64,000 nt of DNA from positions 735,833-799,832 of the forward strand of contig CAVTSA010000004.1 of assembly GCA_963737225.1 (NCBI GenBank). The letters run 5' to 3'. This DNA comes from CAVTSA01 sp963737225. Its GTDB lineage: Bacteria > Chloroflexota > Dormibacteria > Dormibacterales > Dormibacteraceae. The position numbers were made by a program, and so were the translations under genes. The stretch's first letter is position 1. Every line of letters begins with the position of its first letter. The notes below the pieces were generated by a model. It saw only the letters and a list, made by a program, of their open reading frames with translations, did no database searches and was not told the origin of the DNA. Positions 18,836-26,721 of the stretch are shown here, one piece after another.

Positions 18836-19188
18836 CACCCGACTCCGAGGTGGGCGAACAGCTGGTTTCCAGCGTTCAGCACGACGGCCGTCAAAGTCGC
18901 GCTGTGCGCCCCGAGCCACGCGACGACGGTCGAAAACCCCGCCGCGCCGATCGCGAGCAGGACCGCGCCGACGAGCATCGGCCGCGCGTGGTGCCGGGTG
19001 AACGGGATGCACAGCAGGATCAGCGCCGCGATCCCGGACACCACCGCCACCTTGGGTGCGATCGCCAGCAGCACCGAGGTCACCTCGCCGAGTGCACTGC
19101 CGGCCATCGCCCCGAGCGCAGGCAGCGACGCGAAGATCAGGAAGAGCACGACGATCCCGATCAGCAGGCCCTCGCCTTTCTTGTCCAT
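18835..19188 (-). CDS. Small membrane protein of the transfer module
   Basis: 117 residues from MDKKGEGLLIGIVVLFLIFA, with three hydrophobic segments and a central RHHARP loop. A near-identical protein of exactly 117 residues lies at the same place in element 2 (53496-53849). It sits between the SSB gene and the translocase gene and overlaps the latter by 4 bases, so it is probably a membrane partner of the DNA-transfer apparatus. No named family was recognised. Confidence 0.75.
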   Translation of the reverse strand: MDKKGEGLLIGIVVLFLIFASLPALGAMAGSALGEVTSVLLAIAPKVAVVSGIAALILLCIPFTRHHARPMLVGAVLLAIGAAGFSTVVAWLGAHSATLTAVVLNAGNQLFAHLGVG

Positions 19189-19190
19189 GG

Positions 19191-19502
19191 TCACGCCGCC
19201 TTGCTGTCCAGGAAGGTGACGCGGTTCGCGACCACCTCCATGCCCAGGTTGTCCTTGCCGTCCTTCCCCGCGTACCAGTTGCCGCGGATCCGTGCCTCGA
19301 CCAAGACCTTGGAGCCCTTGTGCAGGAACCGCTCGACGTTCTTCGCGGTCTCGTCCCACAAGGTGACACGCACGAAGTCGCGGCCCTTGTCCTTGCCCGG
19401 CCGATCCACGGCAACGAGCACCCGTGCCAGTGTGTGATCCCCGCCGACCGCCTTGAGCTCGATGTCCGAGGCGATGTTCCCCTGCAGATTGACGCTATTC
19501 AT
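19191..19502 (-). CDS. ssb: Single-stranded DNA-binding protein (element type)
   Basis: 103 residues, an OB-fold SSB: MNSVNLQGNIASDIELKAVG, then VRVTLWDETAKNVERFLHKG and WYAGKDGKDNLGMEVVANRV. It lacks the acidic C-terminal tail of housekeeping SSB. It would coat single-stranded DNA during replication or transfer of element 1. Its start overlaps the stop of the preceding small gene. The element 2 SSB (53869-54234) is in the equivalent position but is a clearly different subtype. Confidence 0.85.
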   Translation of the reverse strand: MNSVNLQGNIASDIELKAVGGDHTLARVLVAVDRPGKDKGRDFVRVTLWDETAKNVERFLHKGSKVLVEARIRGNWYAGKDGKDNLGMEVVANRVTFLDSKAA

Positions 19503-19768
19503 GCCAGTCGCTCCCCGCGCAGTGGCGTGTACCTCAACAGTCGCCGGGACCCCGGATGATCGGGATCAAACATCAGCGCGGCCTCCGGCATCCCGTCCGA
19601 GCCCAGGCGGACCAGGAACCCGTACCCGCCCCGACCCAGCAGTGCATCCTGCTCCTCATCCGCGAGCTGGCTGACCAGCTCGTAGATGCCCTCTCCAAAC
19701 CGCCCCATTCGACTGCGGGCCGTTGCCGGTCGTGCCACATGTTCGTCGGTGAAGTCCATTTGGCTCAC
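19499..19768 (-). CDS. Hypothetical element protein
   Basis: 89 residues (MSQMDFTDEHVARPATARSR onward), overlapping ssb by 4 bases. The C-terminal half, ending RRLLRYTPLRGERLA, resembles the end of the element 2 protein at 54429-54650 (TGWLRGERLA), which also contains a DGLPxxxxxxxPD-like stretch. This points to a conserved small protein of the module with no assigned function. The start is uncertain; MDFTDEHV three codons in is possible. Confidence 0.6.
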   Translation of the reverse strand: MSQMDFTDEHVARPATARSRMGRFGEGIYELVSQLADEEQDALLGRGGYGFLVRLGSDGMPEAALMFDPDHPGSRRLLRYTPLRGERLA

Positions 19769-19775
19769 CCCCTCT

Positions 19776-20018
19776 TCACTTCAGTCGCAAGGAGCGACGG
19801 GCTTCAACGCGCGTGGTCACCTTCACCTCAAGCAGTTGGACCACCTCTCCGGCCGTCCTCGGTCGGAGCGCCTCCGCTCGCGGGCGGCGCCGTTGCGGCG
19901 ACTCGATCCGTTCGCGCACGCGATCGGGCGTCAAGTCCGGATGACCAGCCAGAAGCTGCATCAGGGCTTCGAACGTCTCCCGCGCCACGTGCCGTGTGGC
20001 ACCCGTGCTGCCGGTCAT
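19776..20018 (-). CDS. Hypothetical small basic protein
   Basis: About 80 residues from MTGSTGATRHVARETFEALM; the longer open frame upstream crosses the divergent promoter region and was rejected. It is rich in Arg and Leu and probably helical. It is first in the leftward element operon, divergent from the HTH-Nudix gene. No family recognised. Confidence 0.45.
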   Translation of the reverse strand: MTGSTGATRHVARETFEALMQLLAGHPDLTPDRVRERIESPQRRRPRAEALRPRTAGEVVQLLEVKVTTRVEARRSLRLK

Positions 20019-20073
20019 AGGCTCGCTGCCTCCGTTCTCGCCCGCCGCATCTGCCAGCCATCGTACCACGCAG

Positions 20074-20091
20074 ATGCACGCATATGCACGC
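20074..20091. promoter_or_regulatory. Tandem ATGCACGC repeats in the divergent promoter region
   Basis: ATGCACGC occurs at 20074-20081 and again at 20084-20091, a 10-base (one helical turn) period, followed by GTATTCCGC. It lies between the divergent 19776-20018 and HTH-Nudix genes and is a plausible operator for the HTH domain of the latter. Confidence 0.4.
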
Positions 20092-20124
20092 GTATTCCGC
20101 GATAGGCACGCCAATGCCTGCTCG

Positions 20125-20859
20125 ATGCGCTATCGTCGGAGCGTGGACCTGATCAGCGTCCAGGACGCCAGCGACCGCCACGGCGTCGCGCTTCGGACCA
20201 TGTTCAAGCTGGTCAAGGACCACGGCCTCACCCGCTACAAGAAGGCCGGCGACAAGCGGACCTTCCTCGACAGCGCGGAACTTGAAGAGGCGCTGCGGCC
20301 GCGACCGAAGGATTCGCAACCCGTCGTCTCTGCGCCCAAGACGAAGGTTGTCCCTGCCGAGGAGCGCATGACCACCGAGGACGGACGAAACGTGATGGTG
20401 TCCGCGGTGATCCCTCACCCCGATGGACTCCCCGTGGTCTTGGTCAGCATTCGTGCAAAGGGCGACGAGAGGATCTATTCCTGGGTCGGCGGCCATGTCC
20501 ACAGGGACGAAACCCCAGAGAAGGCTGTGATCCGCGAGCTTGAGGAGGAGCTGGTCATCGATTCACCCCGCGTGGTTCGCACCTTGGAACGCATCGACAC
20601 TCACATCGACGCATCACCCTGGTGGGGCCACCGGTTCGACGACGGCCTCGTCTCCTACAACCTTCTTGTCAGCGTCGGATCGGCCGAAGTCGGCGTCATC
20701 GACCACGAGGAGCTGGACGAGGCGTGCTGGGTCCCCATCAGCGTTCTCGTTGAGGAGTGGACGAAGACACTCCCACCCGAGCTCCGCGACCCGGCGATCC
20801 GCGCGGCCACCGAGGCGGTGACTCAGCGGCCGGCGGCGGCGGAATCTCGCAATTCGTAA
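20125..20859 (+). CDS. HTH-Nudix hydrolase fusion
   Basis: About 244 residues from ATG 20125 (GTG at 20143 is an alternative). Residues about 7-60 form an excisionase/MerR-like helix-turn-helix (LISVQDASDRHGVALRTMFK). Residues about 90-235 are a Nudix domain with the box GHVHRDETPEKAVIRELEEE, in which the catalytic Glu residues are all present. Nudix proteins hydrolyse nucleoside diphosphate derivatives. In actinomycete elements such as pSAM2 a Nudix protein (Pif) acts in transfer immunity, and an analogous role is possible here. It is divergent from the transfer operon, suggesting a regulator. Confidence 0.75.
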   Translation: MRYRRSVDLISVQDASDRHGVALRTMFKLVKDHGLTRYKKAGDKRTFLDSAELEEALRPRPKDSQPVVSAPKTKVVPAEERMTTEDGRNVMVSAVIPHPDGLPVVLVSIRAKGDERIYSWVGGHVHRDETPEKAVIRELEEELVIDSPRVVRTLERIDTHIDASPWWGHRFDDGLVSYNLLVSVGSAEVGVIDHEELDEACWVPISVLVEEWTKTLPPELRDPAIRAATEAVTQRPAAAESRNS

Positions 20860-20926
20860 GCCAGACGAGCAGACAACAGCGTCACGGGGCCACGTCCCGC
20901 CCGCCCGACCACGAGGAGAAGCAACT

Positions 20927-21292
20927 GTGCAAGTCCACACCGGAGGGCAGACCTTTCGCGAGGCATGGATCGCCGGAGTAAAGAAGCACTACCCCGGCAC
21001 GCCGAAGCCTTCATACATCAGCCCTTGGGCGGATATGCCGAACTGGGAACAGCAGAGCGCTACAGCCGTGTACGACCAGGTCCGGCACTTCATCGCGACC
21101 AGCGGCGGCGCCGCCTCCAGGCTCACGCGAGCGCAAAAGGGTCGCTTCGTCGCGCTCTGCTGGATCGCCCAGATCTTCAAGCACGTCCCTGACCCCAAGC
21201 CGGCCTACGTGGCCGACTGGGACGAGCTTCCCGACTGGCAGCGCGAGACCGACGCCGACATCTTCCAGCGCATCGAGCTGGACAAGGACTGA
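20927..21292 (+). CDS. Hypothetical protein with internal repeat
   Basis: 121 residues. Two copies of a Trp-rich unit are visible: PSYISPWADMPNWEQQSATA (about residues 28-47) followed by VYDQV, and PAYVADWDELPDWQRETDAD (about 91-110) followed by IFQRI. Spacing and the shared P-x-Y-x-x-x-W-x-x-x-P-x-W pattern indicate an internal duplication. The start is preceded by GAGGAGAAGCA, a good ribosome-binding site. Similar small proteins accompany HTH/Nudix genes in actinobacterial accessory DNA, but no function is known to me. Confidence 0.65.
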   Translation: MQVHTGGQTFREAWIAGVKKHYPGTPKPSYISPWADMPNWEQQSATAVYDQVRHFIATSGGAASRLTRAQKGRFVALCWIAQIFKHVPDPKPAYVADWDELPDWQRETDADIFQRIELDKD

Positions 21293-21309
21293 CTGAGCAA
21301 CCCGCCATC

Positions 21310-21837
21310 ATGCGATCCGTGGGCCGAGCGAAACTCCGTTGGGCTCTTGCGACAATCGGCGTGGCCGCCCTCGCAGCTCTAGCGGCCTGCGGGTCAGACG
21401 GAGCCGCGACACCAACCACGTGTCCGCCTCCCGGGGTCGCCATGGCCGCAGCCATCACCAGACCGCCGAGCCCGGCCGGGCCTCCCGGCGGGATCGCGGG
21501 GTTGCAGGCCGCCAGCAGGAATGGCGATCAAGCCGAAACTCTGTACCAAACTGCCTGTCGCCTCGTCGCGGTGAACGATCAGCCGCCACCACATTCGGCC
21601 ATTGCTTGTCCTGCCGACTTTGGAGTCGTGTACAACATCGTGTTTTCCAGCCCAAAGGGCAGACTGGCGACCGCACAGTATGACGCGACCGGCTGCCAGA
21701 CGCTATCGATGACGATCCTCGCCTCAGGGGGCCACCCGTCCACGTGGATCCTGGGAACAAGGGCGCCTGAACTCGCGCCGCCGTTCCAAGCTGCCATTGT
21801 GGACATCACAGGTCAGCCCATCGTCCCGCGGTTCTGA
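21310..21837 (+). CDS. Putative lipoprotein
   Basis: 175 residues. The signal peptide (residues about 8-26) ends in the lipobox LAALAACGS, with Cys as the lipidation site. The mature part is Pro/Ala-rich at first, then compact with three further Cys residues (CRLV, IACPAD, TGCQT) that may form disulfides. No domain recognised. It is cargo at the integrase end of element 1, expressed on the plus strand; a surface-exclusion role would be speculation. Confidence 0.6.
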   Translation: MRSVGRAKLRWALATIGVAALAALAACGSDGAATPTTCPPPGVAMAAAITRPPSPAGPPGGIAGLQAASRNGDQAETLYQTACRLVAVNDQPPPHSAIACPADFGVVYNIVFSSPKGRLATAQYDATGCQTLSMTILASGGHPSTWILGTRAPELAPPFQAAIVDITGQPIVPRF

Positions 21838-21881
21838 CCGCGCACCTGGACGCCGACCACCGCGAAAGCGCTCAGGCCCTA

Positions 21882-22791
21882 TTACCGCTCCATGTCCAAG
21901 GCCGGGTTCGCGACCACGAACTCCAGCCATTCCTTGCGGCTCCCGAGGTCGCGCTCCGTGGCGAGCCGAACGTACCGCTGCAGGACCGTGTAGTCCGCGT
22001 GGCCCATGGCCGCCCGCAAATGCTCGAGGTTCCAGCCCAGTTGCGTGGCCACCGTCGCGAACGTGTGACGGAACCCATGCGCGTGGACCCGGAACCCTAC
22101 TCGCCGTTGGAGCCGGTCCATCATCGCATCGACGCCGAACCGCTTGTACGGCTTGGCGAGGCGATTGATGAGCAGGTTCGGGTACTCCACGTCCTTCCGG
22201 TACCGCCCCTCGTAGCGTTTGATTGCCGACGCCAGCTTGGGAGTGATCGGGACGCGCCGCGACTTCATGCCCTTGGCGCCGGCATCCCAACGGACCCGCA
22301 GCTCAACCCGTCCGCGCTGGAGCGAGTCGAGCATCAAATCCGGGAGCCCGTCGGGGCCTGCGACCGCCAAGCCGCAGAGTTCGGACTCACGCACGCCTGA
22401 GCCGACGAGGATCCGCACCGCAAGCCCTTCCTCCGGCCGATCCGGATCGCACGCCTGCAGGATGTCCCGCAACTGCGCGGCGTGGTAGACGGTTGGCTCC
22501 GGCACCGGGACCCTGGGCCGTTTCAACTCCAGGATGCGGGGCTGCACGTCGTACCCCTCCGCTCGCGCCGACTTCAGGAACGTCATCAGCGCGGTGTGCG
22601 ACTCCGCAATCGTCTTCGGTCGAAGCGGTTGCCCAGAGCGCGTCCTCACGGCCGCTGAGGAAGGCCCGATACTCCCGCATCATCCCCACGTCGAGGTCCC
22701 CCACGCGCCGGACCTCGGGCCGCTCCTGGACCAGCCGGTGGAGGAACTGGCCGATGCGGTCCTCGGAGTACTCGAGGGTTCGCGGCGACAC
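21882..22791 (-). pseudogene. Tyrosine integrase, frameshifted
   Basis: The C-terminal catalytic domain is intact in one frame (21882-22649): the first Arg in VGSGVRESELCG, the H-x-x-R box in HAHGFRHTFA, a GH in AAMGHADYTV and the nucleophile Tyr in LQRYVRLATE. The N-terminal SAM-like domain (RTLEYSEDRIGQFLHRL ... MMREYRAFLSG) lies in another frame ending past 22650. A single-base shift at about 22645-22655 splits the gene. It faces the right attachment site, as expected for the element's integrase. Confidence 0.82.
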
Positions 22792-23041
22792 CAGCTCACC
22801 CTGCCGGCCGAGCCGGACTTCCTCATGGGCGGCCTGGAGCGCGGACAGGAGGTCGAGGTGAGGAACCGTGGATCACCCGCATCGGCTGAGTCCGAGTCTC
22901 GGCCCGTAGGGCCCGGAAACGGCCGAGCGTAGCCCAGATAGATCGGCACTTTTCCAGGTGGGTTCCACCGTCTCGCCGAGACCTTCCGTCGGACCTGCCG
23001 CGGGCTCCCCGGCGAGTTCGAAATGGGCCTCTGCGAAGAAA

Positions 23042-23083
23042 TTGGTCGAGGAGGCGGGATTCGAACCCGCGGCCCCCTGGTCC
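23042..23083 (-). repeat. Right attachment site within tRNA-Pro
   Basis: The 42-base partner of 14895-14936. It forms the 3' part of the functional tRNA-Pro, so the tRNA was restored on insertion. Confidence 0.9.
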
Positions 23084-23119
23084 CAAACCAGGTGCGCTGC
23101 CGGGCTGCGCTACTCCTCG
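23043..23119 (-). tRNA. tRNA-Pro (anticodon TGG)
   Basis: 77 bases with encoded CCA. Acceptor arm CGAGGAG/CTCCTCG, D-arm GTAGCGCAGCC, anticodon stem CTGG/CCAG with loop TTTGGGA, and T-loop GTTCGAATC. It is the target of element 1. Confidence 0.95.
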
Positions 23120-23565
23120 ACGTGGTGAATTGAAGAGGCGAACCTGTTTTCGCGTTGGCGAGGTTCCGGCGAACCTACCTGCTGCACGCCAATCCGGCGG
23201 TAAGTCTAGCGATCTCACCTCCGACGCAGATGCCCGTCGCCGAGATCGCACCGCAGCTGCGAGGGCGCCGGCGAGCTTCTCCGGCAACGTGCGCAACCGT
23301 TCTGCGGGAACAACGCAGAGCGCCTGCCTGAGAGGTCATCGGGGATCGGCATGAGTTGCACACCGCGCCTTTACCGAGCACCGGCGCCCTTTCGCCATCC
23401 TCTTCCTCAGTGGCGGTTCCGCCCCACCCCGCACTGTGTGAGTGGGTTGTCGCCTTAGTATCACTATAGTTGATACCAGAGCATGTCAGATGCACCTGAC
23501 AGCACGATCGGGACGCCAGGGACCCATGTCGCCGCGCAGCAAGAACCTCGAGGAGGATGGTCACG
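23120..23565. other. Intergenic region with promoter for the response regulator
   Basis: No gene is seen. The last 110 bases are more AT-rich and contain an inverted repeat (23458-23476) and the ribosome-binding site AGGAGG before the response regulator. Confidence 0.5.
23458..23476. promoter_or_regulatory. Inverted repeat GTATCA-N7-TGATAC
   Basis: Perfect 6-bp arms (23458-23463 and 23471-23476) about 90 bases upstream of the response-regulator start. Size and spacing fit a dimeric repressor or activator site. Confidence 0.45.
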
Positions 23566-23982
23566 ATGGCCGGTAGCAACCCGTCGGATGCGATTCGAGT
23601 GCTACTCGTCGAGGACGACCCGGAATTTGCCGAGATGTATCGGCTGCGCCTGGAGGCGGATGAGTACGTCGTGGAGTGGGCTCGCAATGGCCAGGAAGGG
23701 TTGAGGTTGGTGCACGCCTGGCATCCACAGCTCATCTTTCTCGACGTACGGATGCCGGAGATGGACGGCCTCCAGCTGCTGCACCTACTGCGCGACGATC
23801 CAGCCACGGCCGGCGTCCCCGTAGTGGTCTTGACGAACTACGACGACGAGGCCCTACAGCGCGAGGGAGAGGGCCTCGGCATACTCGACTGGCGGTCGAA
23901 GATCGACACCACCCCAGGCGGAATGTCGGCCTACGTCAAGCGATGGTCGAGCGCAGCGGCGGAGGACGCGGAGACGCCCTGA
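23566..23982 (+). CDS. Single-domain response regulator
   Basis: 138 residues, only a receiver domain: acidic pair in VLLVEDDPEF, phospho-acceptor Asp in LIFLDVRMPEMDG, Thr in VVVLTNYDD, Lys in DWRSK. The second ATG was chosen because AGGAGG lies 9 bases before it and abuts the first. With no output domain it must act by protein contact (CheY-like) or as a phosphate sink. No kinase is adjacent. Confidence 0.85.
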   Translation: MAGSNPSDAIRVLLVEDDPEFAEMYRLRLEADEYVVEWARNGQEGLRLVHAWHPQLIFLDVRMPEMDGLQLLHLLRDDPATAGVPVVVLTNYDDEALQREGEGLGILDWRSKIDTTPGGMSAYVKRWSSAAAEDAETP

Positions 23983-24046
23983 TCCCACCCGGGCCGAACA
24001 GCCGGACGCGTATCGAATAAGGTTCAGCCGCTCGAAGCCGAATGCT

Positions 24047-24535
24047 CTACGAGCCCTTGAAGATGTCGGCAAAGGTCTCCAGCCGGTACCTGTCGAGCGC
24101 TTCGATCTGCTCCCGCGCCCGGGTTTCCAGGGCCTCGAAATCGAAGTCGGCCAGTCGTGGTTCGAAGGCCGACACCCGCTGCAGCATCTGCCAGAGCAGG
24201 TGCTTACCGAAGATCCCGCTGAGCAGCGCATCGAGCTCGAGTAGCCGGTTGACGCGTTCGTCAGTGCCCAACGGGAGCTGGAACTTGAGACGGCTCAACT
24301 TCTCCGCCACCCATCCGCTCGCGTGCTTGACCTGGCTCATTTCGATGTCCAGCCGCTTCATGACGGCAACCAGCGTGTCGCGGTCCTCCTCGATCTCGGC
24401 GATCAGGGTGACGAGATAGGTGGCGAGGGAGGCGCCCTCGTTCTGTCGGCGGCTCTCTTTCGCCAGATCAATCGCAACCGTGGAGCCACCGAGGTGGTCG
24501 TTGAGATAACCATCCAGCCGAGCCATCGATGTCAT
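24047..24535 (-). CDS. Conserved all-helical protein of unknown function
   Basis: 162 residues from MTSMARLDGYLNDHLGGSTV. Nearly the whole chain is predicted helical (GASLATYLVTLIAEIEEDRD, MKRLDIEMSQVKHASGWVAE). This pattern resembles a small family in actinobacteria and related soil bacteria with a ferritin-like or four-helix look; function unknown. It is convergent with the response regulator and preceded by an AT-rich region around 24660-24710. Confidence 0.6.
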   Translation of the reverse strand: MTSMARLDGYLNDHLGGSTVAIDLAKESRRQNEGASLATYLVTLIAEIEEDRDTLVAVMKRLDIEMSQVKHASGWVAEKLSRLKFQLPLGTDERVNRLLELDALLSGIFGKHLLWQMLQRVSAFEPRLADFDFEALETRAREQIEALDRYRLETFADIFKGS

Positions 24536-24796
24536 CGGGTCCCGCACTCCAAAGATGCGGGCCGGGGAGCGAGGGGATCGTATGCACCGCTGACGCCGGC
24601 GGGTCCCTTGGAAAAGGCCGTTGTGCAGACGCAGGGAGGGGAACCCTTGAAAGGGAGAATTCTATATGTCATCTTATGATCTGATAGCTATAATGATACA
24701 GGATAGTCAGAGTTGGACGATGGCGCCTCCCAGGGTTCGGGCGCGGCCGAGCTCGAACCGCGGCATGGCGACGTCCGGCATTAAGGAGGTGGAAAA

Positions 24797-25270
24797 ATGA
24801 GGCCTGCAGTCATCGCGGCCATGCTTGGTGGCCTGGCGATGTTCCTTCTCGACCCTGACGCTGGTCGTCGACGCCGGCGGGACCTGGCACGGGTTCTGGG
24901 AGAGGCCCGAGAGCCTCTGCAGCAAGCCGGCAAGAGTTCCCGTCGCGCGGCCAGAGACGCACAGAAAGCGTCGCGACAGGCCGCCAAGACCGTTGGCCAG
25001 TGGAGACAAGACGCGTCCGGCCGGTCTGCCGGTCCGTCGGCGACCGCGTGGGTTCTCGTCCTGGCTGGTATCGCCGCGGCGGCGGCCACCGGTGTTGCCA
25101 TCGCGTACGCGTTCGACCGCGAGCGCGGAGCCCAGCGCCGTGGCCGGCTGCGCCAGGCTGCGCAGGACATGCAGGATCAGGTTCGGCAGCAGAGCGCGGA
25201 AGCGGCCGCGCTGGCTAAAGAACGGGTCTCGGAGATCCGCGACGAAATACCTCAGCCAGGCGACCAGTGA
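24797..25270 (+). CDS. Membrane protein with YtxH-like features
   Basis: 157 residues, preceded by a near-perfect AAGGAGG site. Two hydrophobic segments (residues 3-18 and about 75-100) are each followed by a similar acidic-basic motif, LDPDAGRRRRR and FDRERGAQRRG, suggesting a duplicated membrane-anchor unit. Ala/Gln/Arg-rich helices lie between and after. It resembles YtxH-type stress-related envelope proteins. It overlaps the next gene by 4 bases. Confidence 0.6.
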   Translation: MRPAVIAAMLGGLAMFLLDPDAGRRRRRDLARVLGEAREPLQQAGKSSRRAARDAQKASRQAAKTVGQWRQDASGRSAGPSATAWVLVLAGIAAAAATGVAIAYAFDRERGAQRRGRLRQAAQDMQDQVRQQSAEAAALAKERVSEIRDEIPQPGDQ

Positions 25271-25713
25271 CGGACCGAGGAATTCACGCGCACGAATCGA
25301 CCATCGAGGTGCCTGCCGGTAAGCGCCGGGTCGTACGGCTGAAGAACGTGGCCTTGATCGGCGTCGGGACCGGTGCGGCCGTGGGGGTCCTGCTGGGGGC
25401 AGTCGTAATCCTTCGAGGGGTCGGGCGCCAGCCGACCGGTCGCGAACGCCTCGAGCGACTGGTCCCGCGGCGCCGGGCCGGTCGCATTCGTGTGTCGAGC
25501 AGGGGTCGGACGCCAGTCCAGCCCTCCGTAGGCGTTCGCAGGTCCGGCAAGGAGCCCCAACGACCAAGCTGGGAATCCAGTGCTGTCCGGATCGCGGGAA
25601 CGCTGGGGACCGCAGCCGGCACTGCGCTGGTCGGGACCCTGATTTCGCAGGTGCTGCGCCGTACGCGCGAGCGCGCGGTAGAGTCCGTGCAGCACGCCCT
25701 GAGCGAGCCCTGA
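25267..25713 (+). CDS. Hypothetical membrane protein
   Basis: 148 residues from a GTG overlapping the previous stop. One membrane span (VALIGVGTGAAVGVLLGAVV) lies near residue 35, an Arg-rich cytoplasmic stretch follows, then a second weakly hydrophobic Gly/Ala segment (GTLGTAAGTALVGTLI). It is co-transcribed with the YtxH-like gene. No family recognised. Confidence 0.5.
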   Translation: MTDRGIHAHESTIEVPAGKRRVVRLKNVALIGVGTGAAVGVLLGAVVILRGVGRQPTGRERLERLVPRRRAGRIRVSSRGRTPVQPSVGVRRSGKEPQRPSWESSAVRIAGTLGTAAGTALVGTLISQVLRRTRERAVESVQHALSEP

Positions 25714-25803
25714 AGCCCGTCCTCATCCGACCGCCACCGGACCTGGATTCGAGCCGGTCCCTGGCACGACCTCGCTCGGTTCGCGGTCCTCTTGGTCGTA
25801 CGC

Positions 25804-25950
25804 ATGGCGCTGGGCCGCGTCATCCACGCCGTGATCCTGCTCGCGCTGGCCGGGGTCATCGCCCATGCGATCACGCCGCTGGTTATCGCTGCTGGTGCGT
25901 TACGTTCCGTTCCTCCCGCTGGTGGAGCACCTTCCCGACTACATCAATGA
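25804..25950 (+). CDS. Possible small single-span membrane peptide
   Basis: A 48-residue open frame starting MALGRVIHAVILLALAGVIA, i.e. almost all hydrophobic at the N-terminus. It follows the two small membrane-protein genes on the same strand. There is no strong ribosome-binding site, so support is modest. Confidence 0.3.
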   Translation: MALGRVIHAVILLALAGVIAHAITPLVIAAGALRSVPPAGGAPSRLHQ

Positions 25951-26439
25951 GGGGCAAGGCAACGGTTGCAGCAGCCAAGGGCGCTGGCCGTGCTCAGACC
26001 GCTCGGTATCGGCGCTCTGCAACGGGCAGCAGTTGCGCGACTCCTTGATCGGTAACGCCGAGACCGCCGGGGGTGCGATCGCCGGCGGCGCTGTATCAAC
26101 TGTCAGCGCGGTAGGGTCGACAGATGCGACTGGCGGACGCCGGCAGAACCGAGGTCGCTTACGGACGGAGCGCGGCTGTCGCCGGGGAAGGATCCTGGTC
26201 GCGATAGGCGCATCTGGGCCAATCATGTCGGCGCTTCGGCAACGGACCGGCCGGCGAGACGGCGGGAGGGAAACGCGCCCGGCGCGTTCCCCTCCCGATA
26301 CGAAGCCCATTGAAGGGTCACCCTGCTGCTCCCGGACCCGGGCCCGGAATGCTCTCGATCACCGGTGGCTCTTCCCGCGTCGGCCGGCCCTTGCTGACGG
26401 CGCAACCGCCGCCACGAAGCCGCCGCGAACGCGGGATCG
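25951..26439. other. Intergenic region, no gene seen
   Basis: Open frames here lack recognisable protein character or upstream translation signals. Confidence 0.4.
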
Positions 26440-26721
26440 TCAAGCGCGAGTCGCGCTGGAACGTCCGCGCGTGAAGAGGTGGAGCAGGAGCACAAGAATC
26501 ACCGCTCCAATCACCGCGACCACGATGCTGCCGACGAGGCCGACCGACGTCCCCGGAAACAGCAATCCGATCACAAAGCCGCCAATCAAGGCGCCAATCA
26601 AGCCCACGATCAGATCGCCGATGATGCCGAAGCCACCGCCTCTCATGATCAGTCCGGTGAGCCACCCGGCGATCAGTCCCACGACGATCCAACCGATGAG
26701 CCCGCCTGGATTCAATGCCAC
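26440..26721 (-). CDS. GlsB/YeaQ/YmgE family membrane protein
   Basis: 93 residues from GTG at 26721, chosen because AAAAGGAGA precedes it at good spacing. Three Gly-rich hydrophobic segments (GWIVVGLIAGWLTGLIMRGG, then IIGDLIVGLIGALIGGFVIG and a C-terminal span) are diagnostic of this transglycosylase-associated stress family. Its role is unclear; members are often induced by stress. Confidence 0.85.
   Translation of the reverse strand: MALNPGGLIGWIVVGLIAGWLTGLIMRGGGFGIIGDLIVGLIGALIGGFVIGLLFPGTSVGLVGSIVVAVIGAVILVLLLHLFTRGRSSATRA

Larger units (their letters stand above)
14895..23083. mobile_element. Decayed integrative element 1 in tRNA-Pro
   Basis: An 8.1-kb segment bounded by a perfect 42-bp direct repeat that equals the 3' part of tRNA-Pro. 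The intact tRNA is at the right end and the partial copy at the left, the classic result of tyrosine-recombinase insertion into a tRNA 3' end. Contents from right: frameshifted integrase, lipoprotein, repeat protein, HTH-Nudix protein, small proteins, SSB, membrane protein, broken TraB/FtsK-like translocase, and about 2.5 kb of decayed sequence. The layout resembles actinomycete integrative and conjugative elements. It is probably immobile. Confidence 0.85.
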
